Source of the DNA: Pseudomonadota bacterium
GTDB lineage: Bacteria; Pseudomonadota; Gammaproteobacteria; Acidiferrobacterales; UBA6901
Direction: 5' to 3'
Assembly: GCA_027364845.1 (NCBI GenBank)
Contig: DAHXOO010000018.1
Location: forward strand, 1 to 53,999
DNA length: 53,999 bases
This document shows positions 16,103 to 26,866 of the stretch, piece after piece. How positions within the stretch are numbered: position 1 is the first letter of the stretch; each line of letters begins with the position of its first letter. Under the pieces are notes generated by a model. It was given only the letters and a program-made list of their open reading frames with translations, was not told the DNA's origin and made no database searches. The translations under genes and the position numbers were made by a program.

Positions 16103-17577
16103 CGGAGATGCGCCTGAGCCGGCTCCTCGAAGGCCTGGTTGACCTGGGTTCAGGTTCCGACCCGGAAATTCTGGGAATCAGCAGCGACAGCCGGATTATC
16201 AAGCCAGGCTGGTTATTTCTGGCCGCACCAGGTGTCCGCGGCGACGGACGCGAGTATGTCGGCGGCGCGATTGCCCGCGGTGCTGTGGCCGTGGTATTCG
16301 AGCCGGATGAGTTACTTCCGTCCGGGGCGCGGTTCATACCGACTGGCATCGCGGTGCCAGCCATCCCCGTGTCCGGACTCAGGCAGCGTGTCGGACATAT
16401 TGCCGACCGGTTCTTCGGTTCACCGTCGCAGGGGCTGTTTGTGGTCGGGGTTACCGGCACCAACGGTAAGACGACCTGCGGCCATCTTCTGGCCCAGATC
16501 TTGGACGAGCCGAAGCGACGCTGTGGATTGATCGGGACTCTAGGCGCCGGATTTCCAGACAGGCTCGATTCGACCAGCCACACCACCCCCGATCCGATCA
16601 GCGTGCATAGATTGCTTGCGGGCTTTGCTGAAGCCGGCGCGGCGTGCGCATGCATGGAAGTGTCGTCACATGCTCTTGACCAGGGGCGGGTCGAGGGCGT
16701 CGCTTTCGATGTGGCGGTGTTCACTAATCTCACGCGCGACCATCTGGACTATCACGGCACAATGGAAGTTTATGCGCAGAGCAAGTCTCGCCTGTTCGAC
16801 TTTCAGAGTTTGCAAGCGGCTGTCATCAATCGCGACGATCCGATGGGGCGCCAGCTGGCGCAGACGGCTGCGCGACGCATGAGGGTCATGACCTTCGGTT
16901 TGGGCGAAGCCGATGTCAGTGCATCTGAGGTTAAGCCGATGCCCGATGGCCTGAGCATGCGGGTGGAGACGCCTGAAGGTGCGGCGACGCTGCGCAGTCC
17001 GCTGATCGGACGCTTTAATGCGATGAACTTGCTTGCAGTGCTCGCCGTCCTGCTGGTCGCTGGAATGCCGCTGGCGCGCGCGGTGGAGCGGCTGGCGTTG
17101 GCACGCCCGGTCTCCGGACGCATGGAGCGTTTCGGCGGCGCCGGCGTTCCGCTAGTTGTGGTCGATTATGCGCATACGCCCGATGCCCTGGAAAAGGCGT
17201 TGGCGGCGTTGCGCGAGCATACCCCAGGGAGCCTGTGGTGCGTGTTCGGCTGTGGCGGTGATCGGGATCGAGGCAAACGGCCGCAGATGGGCAGACTCGC
17301 TGAAGAGCTCGCCGACATCGTGATCATTACCGACGACAACCCCCGTCACGAGCTGCCGGAGCAGATCATTGCCGATATTGTCAGCGGCATGCACTCGACC
17401 CCGACCGTCGTGCGCGACCGTGCCCGGGCGATCAGCACCGCCATCGGTGGCGCCAAGGCCGGCGACGCCGTGCTGGTCGCGGGAAAGGGTCATGAGGACT
17501 ATCAGCAGATCGGGAATAGACGCCTGCCGTTCAGTGATAGGGAAGTGGTGATGAAGACTTTGGGGGATGCCGCATGA
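16099..17577 (+). CDS. murE: UDP-MurNAc-tripeptide synthetase MurE (meso-DAP)
   Basis: MurE adds the third residue to the peptidoglycan precursor. The 492-residue product has the ATP loop VVGVTGTNGKTTCGHLL, the HTTPDP stretch, EVSSHALDQGR and the DDNPR motif (TDDNPRHE) that selects meso-diaminopimelate over lysine. GTG start at 16099 overlaps the ftsI stop as GTGA; a 4-base ATGA overlap joins it to murF. Confidence 0.96.
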   Translation: MTEMRLSRLLEGLVDLGSGSDPEILGISSDSRIIKPGWLFLAAPGVRGDGREYVGGAIARGAVAVVFEPDELLPSGARFIPTGIAVPAIPVSGLRQRVGHIADRFFGSPSQGLFVVGVTGTNGKTTCGHLLAQILDEPKRRCGLIGTLGAGFPDRLDSTSHTTPDPISVHRLLAGFAEAGAACACMEVSSHALDQGRVEGVAFDVAVFTNLTRDHLDYHGTMEVYAQSKSRLFDFQSLQAAVINRDDPMGRQLAQTAARRMRVMTFGLGEADVSASEVKPMPDGLSMRVETPEGAATLRSPLIGRFNAMNLLAVLAVLLVAGMPLARAVERLALARPVSGRMERFGGAGVPLVVVDYAHTPDALEKALAALREHTPGSLWCVFGCGGDRDRGKRPQMGRLAEELADIVIITDDNPRHELPEQIIADIVSGMHSTPTVVRDRARAISTAIGGAKAGDAVLVAGKGHEDYQQIGNRRLPFSDREVVMKTLGDAA

Positions 17578-18971
17578 TGACCCTGAGTGCCGCAGCACGC
17601 GTGCTGCACGGTAGCCTGTCTGGCGGTGACACGGAATTCATGGGGGTAGGCAGCGATACCCGCAGGCTCGCGCGTGGTGATCTGTTCGTCGCCCTGATAG
17701 GTCCCAACTTTGATGGTCACGATTTCTTGGCCGACGCGGCACGCGTCGGTGCCGCCGGTGCCCTTGTCAGCCGGGCTGCGGATACCGGGTTGCCGACGGT
17801 CCGGGTGACCGACACGCGCCTGGGGCTCGGAGCGCTCGCGGCGTATTGGCGTGGCGGTTTTGATCTGCCACTGATCGCCGTGACCGGGAGCAATGGGAAA
17901 ACCACGGTCAAAGGGATGCTGGCATCGATCATGGGCCAGACAGGCGTTGGCCTTGCGACCGAGGGCAACCTCAACAACGACATCGGAGTGCCTCTGACCT
18001 TACTCCGGCTGCAAGGGCGCGATCGTTATGCGGTCATTGAGATGGGGATGAACCACCCGGGCGAGATTGAGTATCTTGCGCACCTGGCGCGACCCACCAT
18101 CGCGCTGATCACGAATGCAGCGCAGGCCCACCTCGCGGGACTGGGAAGTGTCGCGGCAATAGCGCGCGCAAAAGGAGAAATCTTTTCCGGTGTAGATGAA
18201 AGCGGCCTCGCCATCATCAATGCCGATGACCCGTATGCGGAGTTATGGCGAAAATTGGCAGGTCAGCGGCGCCAGCTGAGTTTCGGACTGCAGTCCGCAG
18301 CTGACGTAGGCGCCGATTACGAGCTTGATGCACTGGGCAGTGCCGTGCGGTTGAGGACTCCGCAGGGAGAGACAGACTTGCGGTTGACCCTGCTGGGCCG
18401 ACATAACGTCATGAATGCCCTTGCTGCAGTCGCCGCTTCCTTGGCTGCCGGGGCAAGGTTGCACGACATCAAGAACGGGCTTGAAACGCTAAGACCGGCT
18501 CCCGGCAGACTCGAGGTCAAGTACGGTTTCAGGGGCGCGCGCGTGTTGGACGATACATACAACGCAAACCCCGGGTCGCTGGTCGCAGGCATAGAGGTTC
18601 TCGGACACGAAATCGGCGAACGCGTGCTGGTGATCGGCGACATGGCGGAGCTCGGAGACACTGCGGCCGACATTCATCGACACGCCGGCGAGCTTGCGCG
18701 GCAGGCCGGTATCCATCGCCTGTACGCAATCGGTTCACTTACTTGGCCTACCGTCCGGAGTTTCGGGGCTGGCGCCTTCCATTTTGATCAGCATGATGCA
18801 CTTGTAGAAAGCCTGCGCAATGTCATGCATCGGGACATGACCATTCTAGTAAAAGGATCGCGCGTAATGCACATGGAGCGTGTCGTGCGCGGGCTTGTGG
18901 ATGGCGACGATGGCGGCAGGAATGTAGCCCCGGACGCAGGTTCGGACAAAAACAGAGAGAGGACCCATTAG
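17574..18971 (+). CDS. murF: UDP-MurNAc-pentapeptide synthetase MurF
   Basis: MurF ligates D-Ala-D-Ala to the UDP-MurNAc-tripeptide. The 465-residue product shows [17 protein letters not shown], the ATP loop [42 protein letters not shown] and [13 protein letters not shown]-terminal tail of about 25 polar residues ([14 protein letters not shown] onward) extends past the domain. It overlaps mraY by one base. Its D-Ala-D-Ala substrate requires a ddl gene that is not in this cluster. Confidence 0.96.
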   Translation: MMTLSAAARVLHGSLSGGDTEFMGVGSDTRRLARGDLFVALIGPNFDGHDFLADAARVGAAGALVSRAADTGLPTVRVTDTRLGLGALAAYWRGGFDLPLIAVTGSNGKTTVKGMLASIMGQTGVGLATEGNLNNDIGVPLTLLRLQGRDRYAVIEMGMNHPGEIEYLAHLARPTIALITNAAQAHLAGLGSVAAIARAKGEIFSGVDESGLAIINADDPYAELWRKLAGQRRQLSFGLQSAADVGADYELDALGSAVRLRTPQGETDLRLTLLGRHNVMNALAAVAASLAAGARLHDIKNGLETLRPAPGRLEVKYGFRGARVLDDTYNANPGSLVAGIEVLGHEIGERVLVIGDMAELGDTAADIHRHAGELARQAGIHRLYAIGSLTWPTVRSFGAGAFHFDQHDALVESLRNVMHRDMTILVKGSRVMHMERVVRGLVDGDDGGRNVAPDAGSDKNRERTH

Positions 18972-20053
18972 TGCTGTTTTACCTTTTCAAGCTGTTAGCG
19001 CATGACATTTCGTTCTTCAATGTCTTCCGCTATCTCACGCTGCGCGGCATTCTCGGCGTGCTCACCGCGCTCACGATATGTTTCATTGTCGGTCCGACCA
19101 TGATTCGCAAACTTAGCCAATACCAGATAGGGCAGACGGTGCGCAACGATGGCCCTCAGAGCCATCTCACGAAGGCCGGGACACCGACGATGGGTGGGGC
19201 GCTGATTCTGGTTGCCGTATTCGTGACCACGCTGCTTTGGGCAGACCTGACCAATCGCTTCGTGTGGGTGGTCTTGTTCACCACCTTTGCTTTCGGTGCC
19301 ATAGGTTGGGCGGACGATTACAAAAAACTTGTCAGCAAGAATCCGCGCGGAATTGGCGCCAAAGCGAAATACTTCTGGCAATCCGTGGCAGGGCTCGGTG
19401 CGGCCATGTTCCTTTACTATACGGCCCGCTCTCCGGTCGAGATCGAGCTGATCGTTCCATTCTTCAAGCATGTGGCAATCGGCATGGGCCCGTGGTTCAT
19501 TTTGCTGAGCTACTTCGTCATCGTAGGGTCGAGCAATGCCGTCAATCTTACGGACGGCCTGGATGGGCTAGCCGTCATGCCAACGGTAATGGTGGCGGGT
19601 GCACTCGGAATCTTCGCCTACGTGACCGGGCATTATCAGTTTTCGCAATACCTCGGTATTCCCTACATCGCGGGTGCAGGCGAAGTGCTGGTGTTCTGTT
19701 CCGCGCTGGTCGGTGCTGGTCTCGGCTTCCTTTGGTTTAACACCTACCCGGCGATGGTGTTCATGGGGGACGTCGGAGCGCTGGGGTTGGGTGCGGCATT
19801 GGGGGTGATCGCTGTGGTGGTGCACCAGGAAATCGTGCTGTTCATCATGGGTGGCGTATTCGTTATGGAAACGGTATCGGTAATGCTACAGGTGGTATCG
19901 TTCAAGCTTACTGGGCGCCGCATTTTTCGCATGGCACCTCTGCATCATCACTTCGAACTCAAAGGCTGGCCGGAGCCGCGCGTGATCGTGCGCTTTTGGA
20001 TTATTACCCTGATCCTGGTGTTGATCGGGCTCGCGACATTGAAGATTCGCTGA
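18971..20053 (+). CDS. mraY: Phospho-MurNAc-pentapeptide translocase MraY
   Basis: MraY transfers phospho-MurNAc-pentapeptide to undecaprenyl phosphate, making lipid I in the inner membrane. The 360-residue, ten-helix protein has the active-site loops [36 protein letters not shown] and the histidine loop [18 protein letters not shown] start at 18971. Usual length and position between murF and murD. Confidence 0.96.
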   Translation: MLFYLFKLLAHDISFFNVFRYLTLRGILGVLTALTICFIVGPTMIRKLSQYQIGQTVRNDGPQSHLTKAGTPTMGGALILVAVFVTTLLWADLTNRFVWVVLFTTFAFGAIGWADDYKKLVSKNPRGIGAKAKYFWQSVAGLGAAMFLYYTARSPVEIELIVPFFKHVAIGMGPWFILLSYFVIVGSSNAVNLTDGLDGLAVMPTVMVAGALGIFAYVTGHYQFSQYLGIPYIAGAGEVLVFCSALVGAGLGFLWFNTYPAMVFMGDVGALGLGAALGVIAVVVHQEIVLFIMGGVFVMETVSVMLQVVSFKLTGRRIFRMAPLHHHFELKGWPEPRVIVRFWIITLILVLIGLATLKIR

Positions 20054-20055
20054 CT

Positions 20056-21411
20056 ATGCAGGCGGTAGGCATGGCACGGAACAATCTGCGGACGGCGCTG
20101 GTGCTCGGGCTCGGTACAACAGGCCTTTCCTGTGCGCGGTACCTGAGCGCACATGGCTACCGCGTGCGGGTGGCGGACAGCCGACAGGCACCGCCGATGC
20201 TTACATCGCTGCGTGCTGAGTTTCCCAACATGCCGGTCCATACCGGACCGTGGGACAAAAGCGTTCTTCGCGATGCCGACCTGTTTGTGATCAGCCCCGG
20301 AGTGTCACTGCGCGATCCGGAAATTGCTGCGGTACTGGATGCAGGCGCGACCGTCGTGGGGGATATCGAGTTGTTCGCGCGCGCCGTTACCGCGCCGGTC
20401 ATCGCCATCACCGGAGCCAATGGCAAGAGTACGGTGACAACGCTTGTGGGCGCGATGTGCCGCGAGGCCGGCCTCGATACTGAGGTGGGCGGAAACATTG
20501 GGACACCGGCACTTGATCTGCTACGCAAGCCCGAGCCGGATGTCTACGTTCTGGAACTCTCCAGTTTTCAGCTCGAGACTACCTTCAGTCTCAATGCCCG
20601 CTCGGCAACAGTGCTGAACATAACTGCTGATCACATGGACCGCTACCACAACCTGGAGGAATATACCGCCGCCAAGGAGCGCATTTTTCACGGTGACGGA
20701 GTGATCGTACTCAATCGTGAAGATCCGCGGGTGATGGCCATGGCCCAGGCTGGTCGGCGCACGGTCTGTTTCGGGTTGTCGTTGCCGCGCGATGATGCTG
20801 ACTACGGGCTGATGCTCAAGGGCGACGACGAGTGGCTTGCGCGCGGCGCCCGAGCCCTCATGCCGGTTGCTGAGATCCAGCTCGCGGGGCGTCACAATGT
20901 GGCCAACGCGCTTGCTGCGATGGCGCTGTCCGAGGCGATTAGTGTTCCGTTCGATGCGATGAGACGTGCGCTGGCTAGATTCCGGGGCCTGCGTCACCGC
21001 ACCGAGGTGGTGGGCAAACTCGGTGGGGTGATATGGATAAATGATTCCAAGGGTACGAACGTAGGTGCGACCATTGCGGCCTTGAATGGCATGGATAGGC
21101 CAGTCGTGTTGATCGCCGGTGGGGACGGCAAGGGCGCTGATTTTTCGCAGCTGCGCGATGCGGTCAGAAACCGGGTGCGTGGCATGGTGCTCGTCGGGCG
21201 CGATGCTCCGTTGCTCGAGCAAGCGCTCGGCGATCTCGTGCCTGTGGTGCACGCCACTGACATGCTCGATGCGGTACGGCAGGCCTCCAGTATCGCGCGC
21301 AGCGGTGATGCCGTACTGCTGTCTCCCGCGTGTGCCAGTTTCGACATGTTTCGCAACTATGAGCATCGCGGAGACGTATTTCGCGACGCGGTCGTAAAGG
21401 TTATCGGATGA
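20056..21411 (+). CDS. murD: UDP-MurNAc-L-alanine:D-glutamate ligase MurD
   Basis: MurD adds D-glutamate to UDP-MurNAc-L-Ala. The product (451 residues from this start) has the N-terminal Rossmann stretch LVLGLGTTGLSCARYL, the ATP loop ITGANGKSTVTTL, ELSSFQLETT, NITADHMDRY and INDSKGTNVGAT. Two starts are possible: ATG 20056, 2 bases after mraY, and ATG 20071, which has GGCGG 5 bases upstream and yields a more typical N-terminus. Its stop overlaps a short ATG reading frame that precedes ftsW. Confidence 0.95.
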   Translation: MQAVGMARNNLRTALVLGLGTTGLSCARYLSAHGYRVRVADSRQAPPMLTSLRAEFPNMPVHTGPWDKSVLRDADLFVISPGVSLRDPEIAAVLDAGATVVGDIELFARAVTAPVIAITGANGKSTVTTLVGAMCREAGLDTEVGGNIGTPALDLLRKPEPDVYVLELSSFQLETTFSLNARSATVLNITADHMDRYHNLEEYTAAKERIFHGDGVIVLNREDPRVMAMAQAGRRTVCFGLSLPRDDADYGLMLKGDDEWLARGARALMPVAEIQLAGRHNVANALAAMALSEAISVPFDAMRRALARFRGLRHRTEVVGKLGGVIWINDSKGTNVGATIAALNGMDRPVVLIAGGDGKGADFSQLRDAVRNRVRGMVLVGRDAPLLEQALGDLVPVVHATDMLDAVRQASSIARSGDAVLLSPACASFDMFRNYEHRGDVFRDAVVKVIG

Positions 21412-21500
21412 AAGAGGTCGGGCGCGCGTTTGTGCGATGTTCGGTGTTGGCGGCAGCGTGTCGCAGAGGGCGCGCGCTGTTTCGCCGCAGGGGTTAGACG

Positions 21501-22667
21501 ATGAGCACGGTACTGATCAATAACCGCAATTCCAGGGTTGCCGGCCGGACCCAGCCGCCGTACGACCTGTGGCTGGTCGGCAGTGTGGGGATCCTGCTTG
21601 CGGTCGGCATAGTCATGGTGTACTCGGCTTCGATTCCCACGGCCGAGAGGTTCACGGGTGGCAGCTTTTACTATCTTCTGCGCCACCTGCTCAGCATCGT
21701 GCTCGGTCTGGTCGCGGCCGCCCTGATCATGCGGACCCGAGTACGGATGTGGGAACGCGCCGGACCGTATCTTCTTCTCGTGGGAATAGGGCTGCTTGTC
21801 CTGGTCATGGTTCCGCGCATCGGGGTACATGTAAACGGAAGCTCGCGCTGGCTGCGCTTCGGATTGTTTAAGCTGCAGCCGTCTGAGCTCGTAAAAGATT
21901 TCATGGTTGTCTATGTTGCCGGATACCTGGTTCGCAAGCAGGAGGAGCTGCGATATTTCACTCAGGGCATCCTGATGGTCAGCATCGTCGTGGCTGCGGT
22001 CGGGGCGCTGCTTCTGCAGGAACCCGATCTGGGCGCTGTTGTTGTGATCAGTGTCACGGTTTTCATAATGCTGTTTCTCGGTGGGGTGCGGTTCTGGCAC
22101 TTCATGGGAGTGATTGCGGCGGGCCTGGGCGGAATGATCCTGCTTACGATTTACTCGCCGTATCGCATGGCGCGCATCACCGGGTTTCTCCACCCCTGGG
22201 CCGATCCGCTCAACAAGGGGTTCCAACTGACCCAGGCTCTGATTGCCTTCGGGCGCGGAGGCCTGTTCGGAGTCGGGCTTGGAGCCAGCGTGCAGAAGCT
22301 GTTTTATCTGCCGGCTGCGTATACCGACTTTCTGCTCGCCGTACTGGCGGAGGAATTGGGTCTGATCGGCGTACTCGTGATAATTGCCCTGTTTGCCATC
22401 ATCGTCTGGCGCGCATTCGTGATTTCGAGCGCGGCGGAGAGGTCTGGGCAGATCTACGGCGCGCGCCTGGCTCAGGGCATTGGCGTCCTCATCGGCGGGG
22501 AGGCGATGATCAATATGGGCGTCAATATGGGCGCCCTGCCGACCAAGGGTCTGACCCTTCCATTTGTCAGTTATGGCGGCAGCAGCATGGTTGCCAGCTG
22601 TATTGCGGTGGCGTTGCTGATGCTGGTGGACCGCGAAACGCGCCAACGTCGGACGGCAAAGACATGA
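21501..22667 (+). CDS. ftsW: Septal peptidoglycan glycosyltransferase FtsW
   Basis: FtsW is the SEDS-family polymerase that works with FtsI at the septum. The 388-residue protein has about ten transmembrane segments with DLWLVGSVGILLAVGIVMVY at the start, the catalytic-loop region RITGFLHPWADPLNKGFQ, and LPTKGLTLPFVSYGGSSM near the end, all family hallmarks. An 89-base gap separates it from murD, unusual in this tightly packed cluster. An ATGA overlap joins it to murG. Confidence 0.95.
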   Translation: MSTVLINNRNSRVAGRTQPPYDLWLVGSVGILLAVGIVMVYSASIPTAERFTGGSFYYLLRHLLSIVLGLVAAALIMRTRVRMWERAGPYLLLVGIGLLVLVMVPRIGVHVNGSSRWLRFGLFKLQPSELVKDFMVVYVAGYLVRKQEELRYFTQGILMVSIVVAAVGALLLQEPDLGAVVVISVTVFIMLFLGGVRFWHFMGVIAAGLGGMILLTIYSPYRMARITGFLHPWADPLNKGFQLTQALIAFGRGGLFGVGLGASVQKLFYLPAAYTDFLLAVLAEELGLIGVLVIIALFAIIVWRAFVISSAAERSGQIYGARLAQGIGVLIGGEAMINMGVNMGALPTKGLTLPFVSYGGSSMVASCIAVALLMLVDRETRQRRTAKT

Positions 22668-23740
22668 GTACGGTGATGATCATTGCCGGCGGGACCGGAG
22701 GCCACGTATATCCGGCGCTTGCCGTTGCCCGGGAGTTGCGCGACCAGGGTGTTGTGGTCGTATGGGTCGGAACGCGCAGGGGTCTTGAATCGCGTGTGGT
22801 GCCGGCGGCCGGGTTCGAGATGGAATGGGTCACCATACGCGGCCTGCGGCGCAAGGGCTGGTTGTCGTGGGTACTGTTGCCGCTGCGCATGGGAGTCGCC
22901 ATGTTCCAGTCGTGGCGCATCATGCGGCGCCGGCGACCCGATGCGGTGCTGGCAATGGGCGGTTTCGTAGCTGCACCGAGCGCCGTGATGGCACGCGTGT
23001 TGCGTCGGCCATTGCTGATCCACGAGCAGAATGCGGTCGCCGGACTTACCAACCGCTGGCTCGCCTATATAGCCGACACGGTGATGTGTGGTTTCCCCGA
23101 GGCCTTTGGGATGTTGCCGGGCGCGCGCCACGTGGGCAACCCAGTGCGTGCCGAGATCCTTGCGCTGCCCGCGCCGACCGAGCGCCTGAACGCCCGCCAG
23201 GGGCCATTGCGCATATTGGTAGTTGGTGGCAGCCAGGGTGCGCATGTGTTCAACAAAGTGATGCCCGAGGCGATTGCCAGGCTTGTGCGCCAGATTTCCC
23301 CTCAGGTCTGGCATCAGTCCGGACGCAGTGATCGCGAGTCTACCGAACGCGCCTACCGAGCCTCGATGGCCGAGGCGCGCGTGACCGCGTTCATTGACGA
23401 TATGGCGCAGGCCTATGCATGGGCGGATGTGCTCATATGTCGTGCCGGGGCGATGACGATCGCTGAACTCGCCGCAGCCGGTGTTGCCGCTATCCTTGTT
23501 CCCTACCCATATGCTGTGGACGACCACCAGACTGCAAACGCAAAGTTTCTGTCCGACAGGGACGCGGCAGTTCTGGTTCCACAGGCCGAATTCGACGCCG
23601 TGCGCGTCGCCGAACTGCTCGCCGGCTTTGCCGCAAACCGTGAGCTGCTGCTGAAGATGGCAATCAATGCGCGTGCCTGCGCTGTGTCAGATGCGACCGA
23701 GACGGTCGCGCGCCTGTGCCTGGAGGCGTTCCATGCGTAA
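22664..23740 (+). CDS. murG: Lipid II-forming GlcNAc transferase MurG
   Basis: MurG adds GlcNAc to lipid I on the cytoplasmic membrane face. The 358-residue GT-B enzyme has the N-terminal glycine loop [29 protein letters not shown], a second loop [12 protein letters not shown], and the UDP-sugar site [15 protein letters not shown] followed by [14 protein letters not shown]. It overlaps ftsW by 4 and murC by 8 bases. Confidence 0.96.
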   Translation: MSTVMIIAGGTGGHVYPALAVARELRDQGVVVVWVGTRRGLESRVVPAAGFEMEWVTIRGLRRKGWLSWVLLPLRMGVAMFQSWRIMRRRRPDAVLAMGGFVAAPSAVMARVLRRPLLIHEQNAVAGLTNRWLAYIADTVMCGFPEAFGMLPGARHVGNPVRAEILALPAPTERLNARQGPLRILVVGGSQGAHVFNKVMPEAIARLVRQISPQVWHQSGRSDRESTERAYRASMAEARVTAFIDDMAQAYAWADVLICRAGAMTIAELAAAGVAAILVPYPYAVDDHQTANAKFLSDRDAAVLVPQAEFDAVRVAELLAGFAANRELLLKMAINARACAVSDATETVARLCLEAFHA

Positions 23741-25127
23741 CTGGGTCCGGCGTATTCACTTTGTGGGAATAGGCGGAGCGGGAATGAGCGGCATTGCCGA
23801 AGTGCTGCACAACCTGAAGTTCGAGGTCTCCGGGTCCGACGCCCAGCAAGGCGCCAACACGCGCCGGCTGAGCGAGCTCGGTGTGGCAGTGCATGTCGGT
23901 CATGATGCCACGCTGATCCAGGGTGTGGACGTCGTGGTGGTTTCGTCCGCAGTTGATGCGCAGAATCCGGAAGTCATCGCGGCGCACGCAGCCAAGATTC
24001 CCGTCATTCCGCGGGCCGAAATGCTCAGTGAACTCATGCGGCTGCAACACGGGATTGCCGTCGCCGGCACGCATGGCAAGACCACGACCACCAGCCTTGT
24101 AGCGAGTGTGTTGGCACAGGGGGGGCTTGATCCCACGTTCGTTATCGGCGGACGCCTGAACAGCGCCGGAGCGAATGCCCGCTTGGGGCGAGGCGAATAC
24201 CTGGTTGCGGAGGCCGACGAGAGTGATGCCTCATTCCTGCATCTGCAGCCTTACCTGGCCATTGTGACCAACATTGATGCTGATCACATGGGAACCTACG
24301 GCGGCGACTTTTCTCGTCTGAAACAGGCGTTCATCGACTTTTTGCACAATCTGCCATTTTACGGCTTGGCGGTACTGTGCATTGACGATCCGGTGGTGCG
24401 GGACATCATGCCCAAGGTACACAAGCCGATACGTACCTATGGCCTCAGTGCGGACGCAGATGTCCAGGCACGGGACATAGTGCAGCACGGCATGCAGATG
24501 CACTTTACCGTCAACATGCCGGGTGTGCCCGGTGGTATGCAGGTCGTTCTTAACCAGCCCGGCCGTCACAATGTCCTGAACGCGCTTGCCGCGATCGTCG
24601 TATCACACGAATTACATGTTTCCAATAAAGCGATTCTCGAGGGCCTGGCCGGATTCGCTGGCATCGGGCGGCGCTTCCAGGTCAACGGTGTGATTGCACT
24701 GCGCGGCGGGGATGTGATGTTGGTGGACGATTACGGCCATCATCCGACCGAGCTTGCTGCCACCATCGCCGCCGCGCGTGCCGGATGGCCGCAGCGCAGA
24801 CTGGTCGTCGCCTTTCAGCCGCACCGCTACACACGCACACGCGACCTTTTCGATGACTTCTGTGCGGTGCTGGGTGACATGGATCCAGTACTGATCACCG
24901 AGGTGTATGCGGCCGGTGAGACGCCTATCTCCGGCGCCGACGGGCGTGCCCTGTGTCGTGCGATTCGGGCACGCGGGGGCAATCCCATTTTTCTGGAAAA
25001 GGTTGACATGCTTCCCAGCGTTCTGCGGGAGGTACTTGCACCCGGTGACCTGCTGCTGACGTTGGGGGCGGGCAATATCGGACAGGTTGCCGCCAGTCTG
25101 CCCAAGACACTGGTGACCGGGACATGA
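23733..25127 (+). CDS. murC: UDP-MurNAc:L-alanine ligase MurC
   Basis: MurC adds the first amino acid, L-alanine, to UDP-MurNAc. The 464-residue product has [25 protein letters not shown], the ATP loop [27 protein letters not shown] and the [10 protein letters not shown] motif. ATG 23733 follows GGAGG by 6 bases inside the end of murG; a longer in-frame extension to 23667 is less likely. ATGA overlap with murB. Confidence 0.95.
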   Translation: MRNWVRRIHFVGIGGAGMSGIAEVLHNLKFEVSGSDAQQGANTRRLSELGVAVHVGHDATLIQGVDVVVVSSAVDAQNPEVIAAHAAKIPVIPRAEMLSELMRLQHGIAVAGTHGKTTTTSLVASVLAQGGLDPTFVIGGRLNSAGANARLGRGEYLVAEADESDASFLHLQPYLAIVTNIDADHMGTYGGDFSRLKQAFIDFLHNLPFYGLAVLCIDDPVVRDIMPKVHKPIRTYGLSADADVQARDIVQHGMQMHFTVNMPGVPGGMQVVLNQPGRHNVLNALAAIVVSHELHVSNKAILEGLAGFAGIGRRFQVNGVIALRGGDVMLVDDYGHHPTELAATIAAARAGWPQRRLVVAFQPHRYTRTRDLFDDFCAVLGDMDPVLITEVYAAGETPISGADGRALCRAIRARGGNPIFLEKVDMLPSVLREVLAPGDLLLTLGAGNIGQVAASLPKTLVTGT

Positions 25128-26026
25128 TGCCGCGGGCGCATGCCAGCGTTGATCTGCGTGGCACGCTGCGGCTGGACGAGCCGCTTGCGCGGCATACGAG
25201 CTGGCGGGTCGGCGGTCCGGCGGATCGCTACTACGAGCCCGCTGACCTCGACGATCTGACATGCTTTCTGCGGACTGTGCCTGCGCAGGAGCCGATTCAC
25301 TGGATCGGTCTGGGCAGCAATCTCCTGGTGCGCGACGGCGGGGTGCGCGGCACGGTACTGTGCTTGACTGGTCGGCTGAATGGGCTGGGTCTGGATACCG
25401 ACAATCGGGTCCGGGCGGAAGCCGGTGTTCCGTGCGCAAAGCTTGCGCGTTTTTGCGTGCGGCACGACTTGAGCGGTGCCGAGTTTCTGGCCGGTATCCC
25501 AGGTACTGTCGGCGGGGCTTTGGCGATGAATGCCGGGGCCTCCGGCGGCGAAACGTGGAGGATCGTCGCCGCGGTCGAGACGATCGACCGCCACGGACAG
25601 TTGCGCACGCGGCCTCCGGCGGACTACCAGGTTTCCTACCGCAGCATCGTCGGGCCGACTCATGAATGGTTTGTCGCTGGCCACTTCCAGCTTGCGCCCG
25701 GTGTGGCGGCCGAGGGCAAGGCGTTGATCAAATCGCTGCTGGCGAAGCGCGGTGCGACCCAGCCCACGCAGCTGCCGAACGCCGGATCAGTGTTTCGCAA
25801 CCCCGTGGGCGACCATGCTGCGCGCCTGATAGAGGCGACAGGCCTGAAAGGGCTGTGCGAGGGCGACGCCTGCGTTTCAGAACTGCATGCAAACTTCATC
25901 ATAAATCGTGGCAAGGCCACTGCGGCCCAGATCGAGCGCCTGATAGCCATCGTGCAGGAGCGCGTTCTGGCCGCGCAGCGGGTGAAACTGGAGGCAGAGG
26001 TGCGGATCATAGGAGTGGAATCGTGA
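25124..26026 (+). CDS. murB: UDP-N-acetylenolpyruvoylglucosamine reductase MurB
   Basis: MurB is the flavoenzyme that reduces UDP-GlcNAc-enolpyruvate to UDP-MurNAc. The 300-residue product has [51 protein letters not shown] and [10 protein letters not shown] with the acid-base serine, and ends with [13 protein letters not shown]. The short form and NAGSVF motif fit type II MurB rather than the E. coli type I enzyme. It takes the place between murC and ftsQ where ddl is often found as well. Confidence 0.95.
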   Translation: MMPRAHASVDLRGTLRLDEPLARHTSWRVGGPADRYYEPADLDDLTCFLRTVPAQEPIHWIGLGSNLLVRDGGVRGTVLCLTGRLNGLGLDTDNRVRAEAGVPCAKLARFCVRHDLSGAEFLAGIPGTVGGALAMNAGASGGETWRIVAAVETIDRHGQLRTRPPADYQVSYRSIVGPTHEWFVAGHFQLAPGVAAEGKALIKSLLAKRGATQPTQLPNAGSVFRNPVGDHAARLIEATGLKGLCEGDACVSELHANFIINRGKATAAQIERLIAIVQERVLAAQRVKLEAEVRIIGVES

Positions 26027-26092
26027 ACGGCGAGCGTACCGGCATGTGCATGCGGTACCGGCCCCGGCGATGTGGCTGGCAGGAGGCGGGCG

Positions 26093-26863
26093 ATGGTTCC
26101 AGTTGATGACCACGCGACCAACTCCGGGCCGACTGTATTGTCGCAGCGCAACGTGCTTCTGGTGCTGGTGTCGCTGGCGGTGTTCATTCCGGTGCTGTTC
26201 GGCATCAACTACGTGCTGCGTCCGGATACCTTGCCGGTGCGGAGCGTGAGTTTCGAGGGGCCGTTCAAGCATGTCCGGAAAAAGGCCCTCGCACGTGCGG
26301 TTGCGCCGGTGGTATCCGGCAATTTTCTGCTCCTCGATCTGGACGCGATCAAGGCACGCGCTGAATCGGTTCCATGGGTCTATCAGGTTTCTGTACGCCG
26401 CCAATGGCCGGGAGGTGTGCGTATTCGTTTCACCGAACAGACGCTGGCCGCGCAGTGGGACAGTACGCTGTGGATCAACACCGTTGGCGACCTAGTGAAC
26501 CTCCAGGGCGGTAGTGGCCCCTCGGATCTGCCCAGGCTTTTCGGCCCTGATGGCACGCAGACGGAGGTGTTCCAGCAGTTCCAGCGGTTGAATGCACTCC
26601 TGGTCCCTGCGGGCTTGCCGATCGCAAATCTGACACTTACGGCGCGTCACACCTGGCGGACCGTCGTTGACAGCAATCTACTTCTGGTTTTGGGGCGACA
26701 CGCGCTTAAGGCGAAGGTCGGTCGCTTCGTGACGGTGTATACGCAGGCGCTGGCGAACCAGCGCAAATGGATGCGCAGGGTGGACCTGCGTTATACGAAC
26801 GGTTTCGCTGTGCAATGGCGGGACCACGCGGGTGCTGAAATGCCTTCGGGCGCAGAGGGTTGA
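26093..26863 (+). CDS. ftsQ: Cell division protein FtsQ
   Basis: FtsQ is the scaffold of the FtsQLB complex. The 256-residue product has a cytoplasmic tail, one transmembrane helix (about 22-42, LLVLVSLAVFIPVLFGINYV), the POTRA domain starting VRSVSFEGPFKHV, then PWVYQVSVRRQWPGGVRI and the beta domain. ATG 26093 is preferred because AGGAGG at 26081-26086 ends 6 bases before it; an ATG at 26072 lacks such a site. Three bases separate its stop from ftsA. Confidence 0.93.
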   Translation: MVPVDDHATNSGPTVLSQRNVLLVLVSLAVFIPVLFGINYVLRPDTLPVRSVSFEGPFKHVRKKALARAVAPVVSGNFLLLDLDAIKARAESVPWVYQVSVRRQWPGGVRIRFTEQTLAAQWDSTLWINTVGDLVNLQGGSGPSDLPRLFGPDGTQTEVFQQFQRLNALLVPAGLPIANLTLTARHTWRTVVDSNLLLVLGRHALKAKVGRFVTVYTQALANQRKWMRRVDLRYTNGFAVQWRDHAGAEMPSGAEG

Positions 26864-26866
26864 AAC

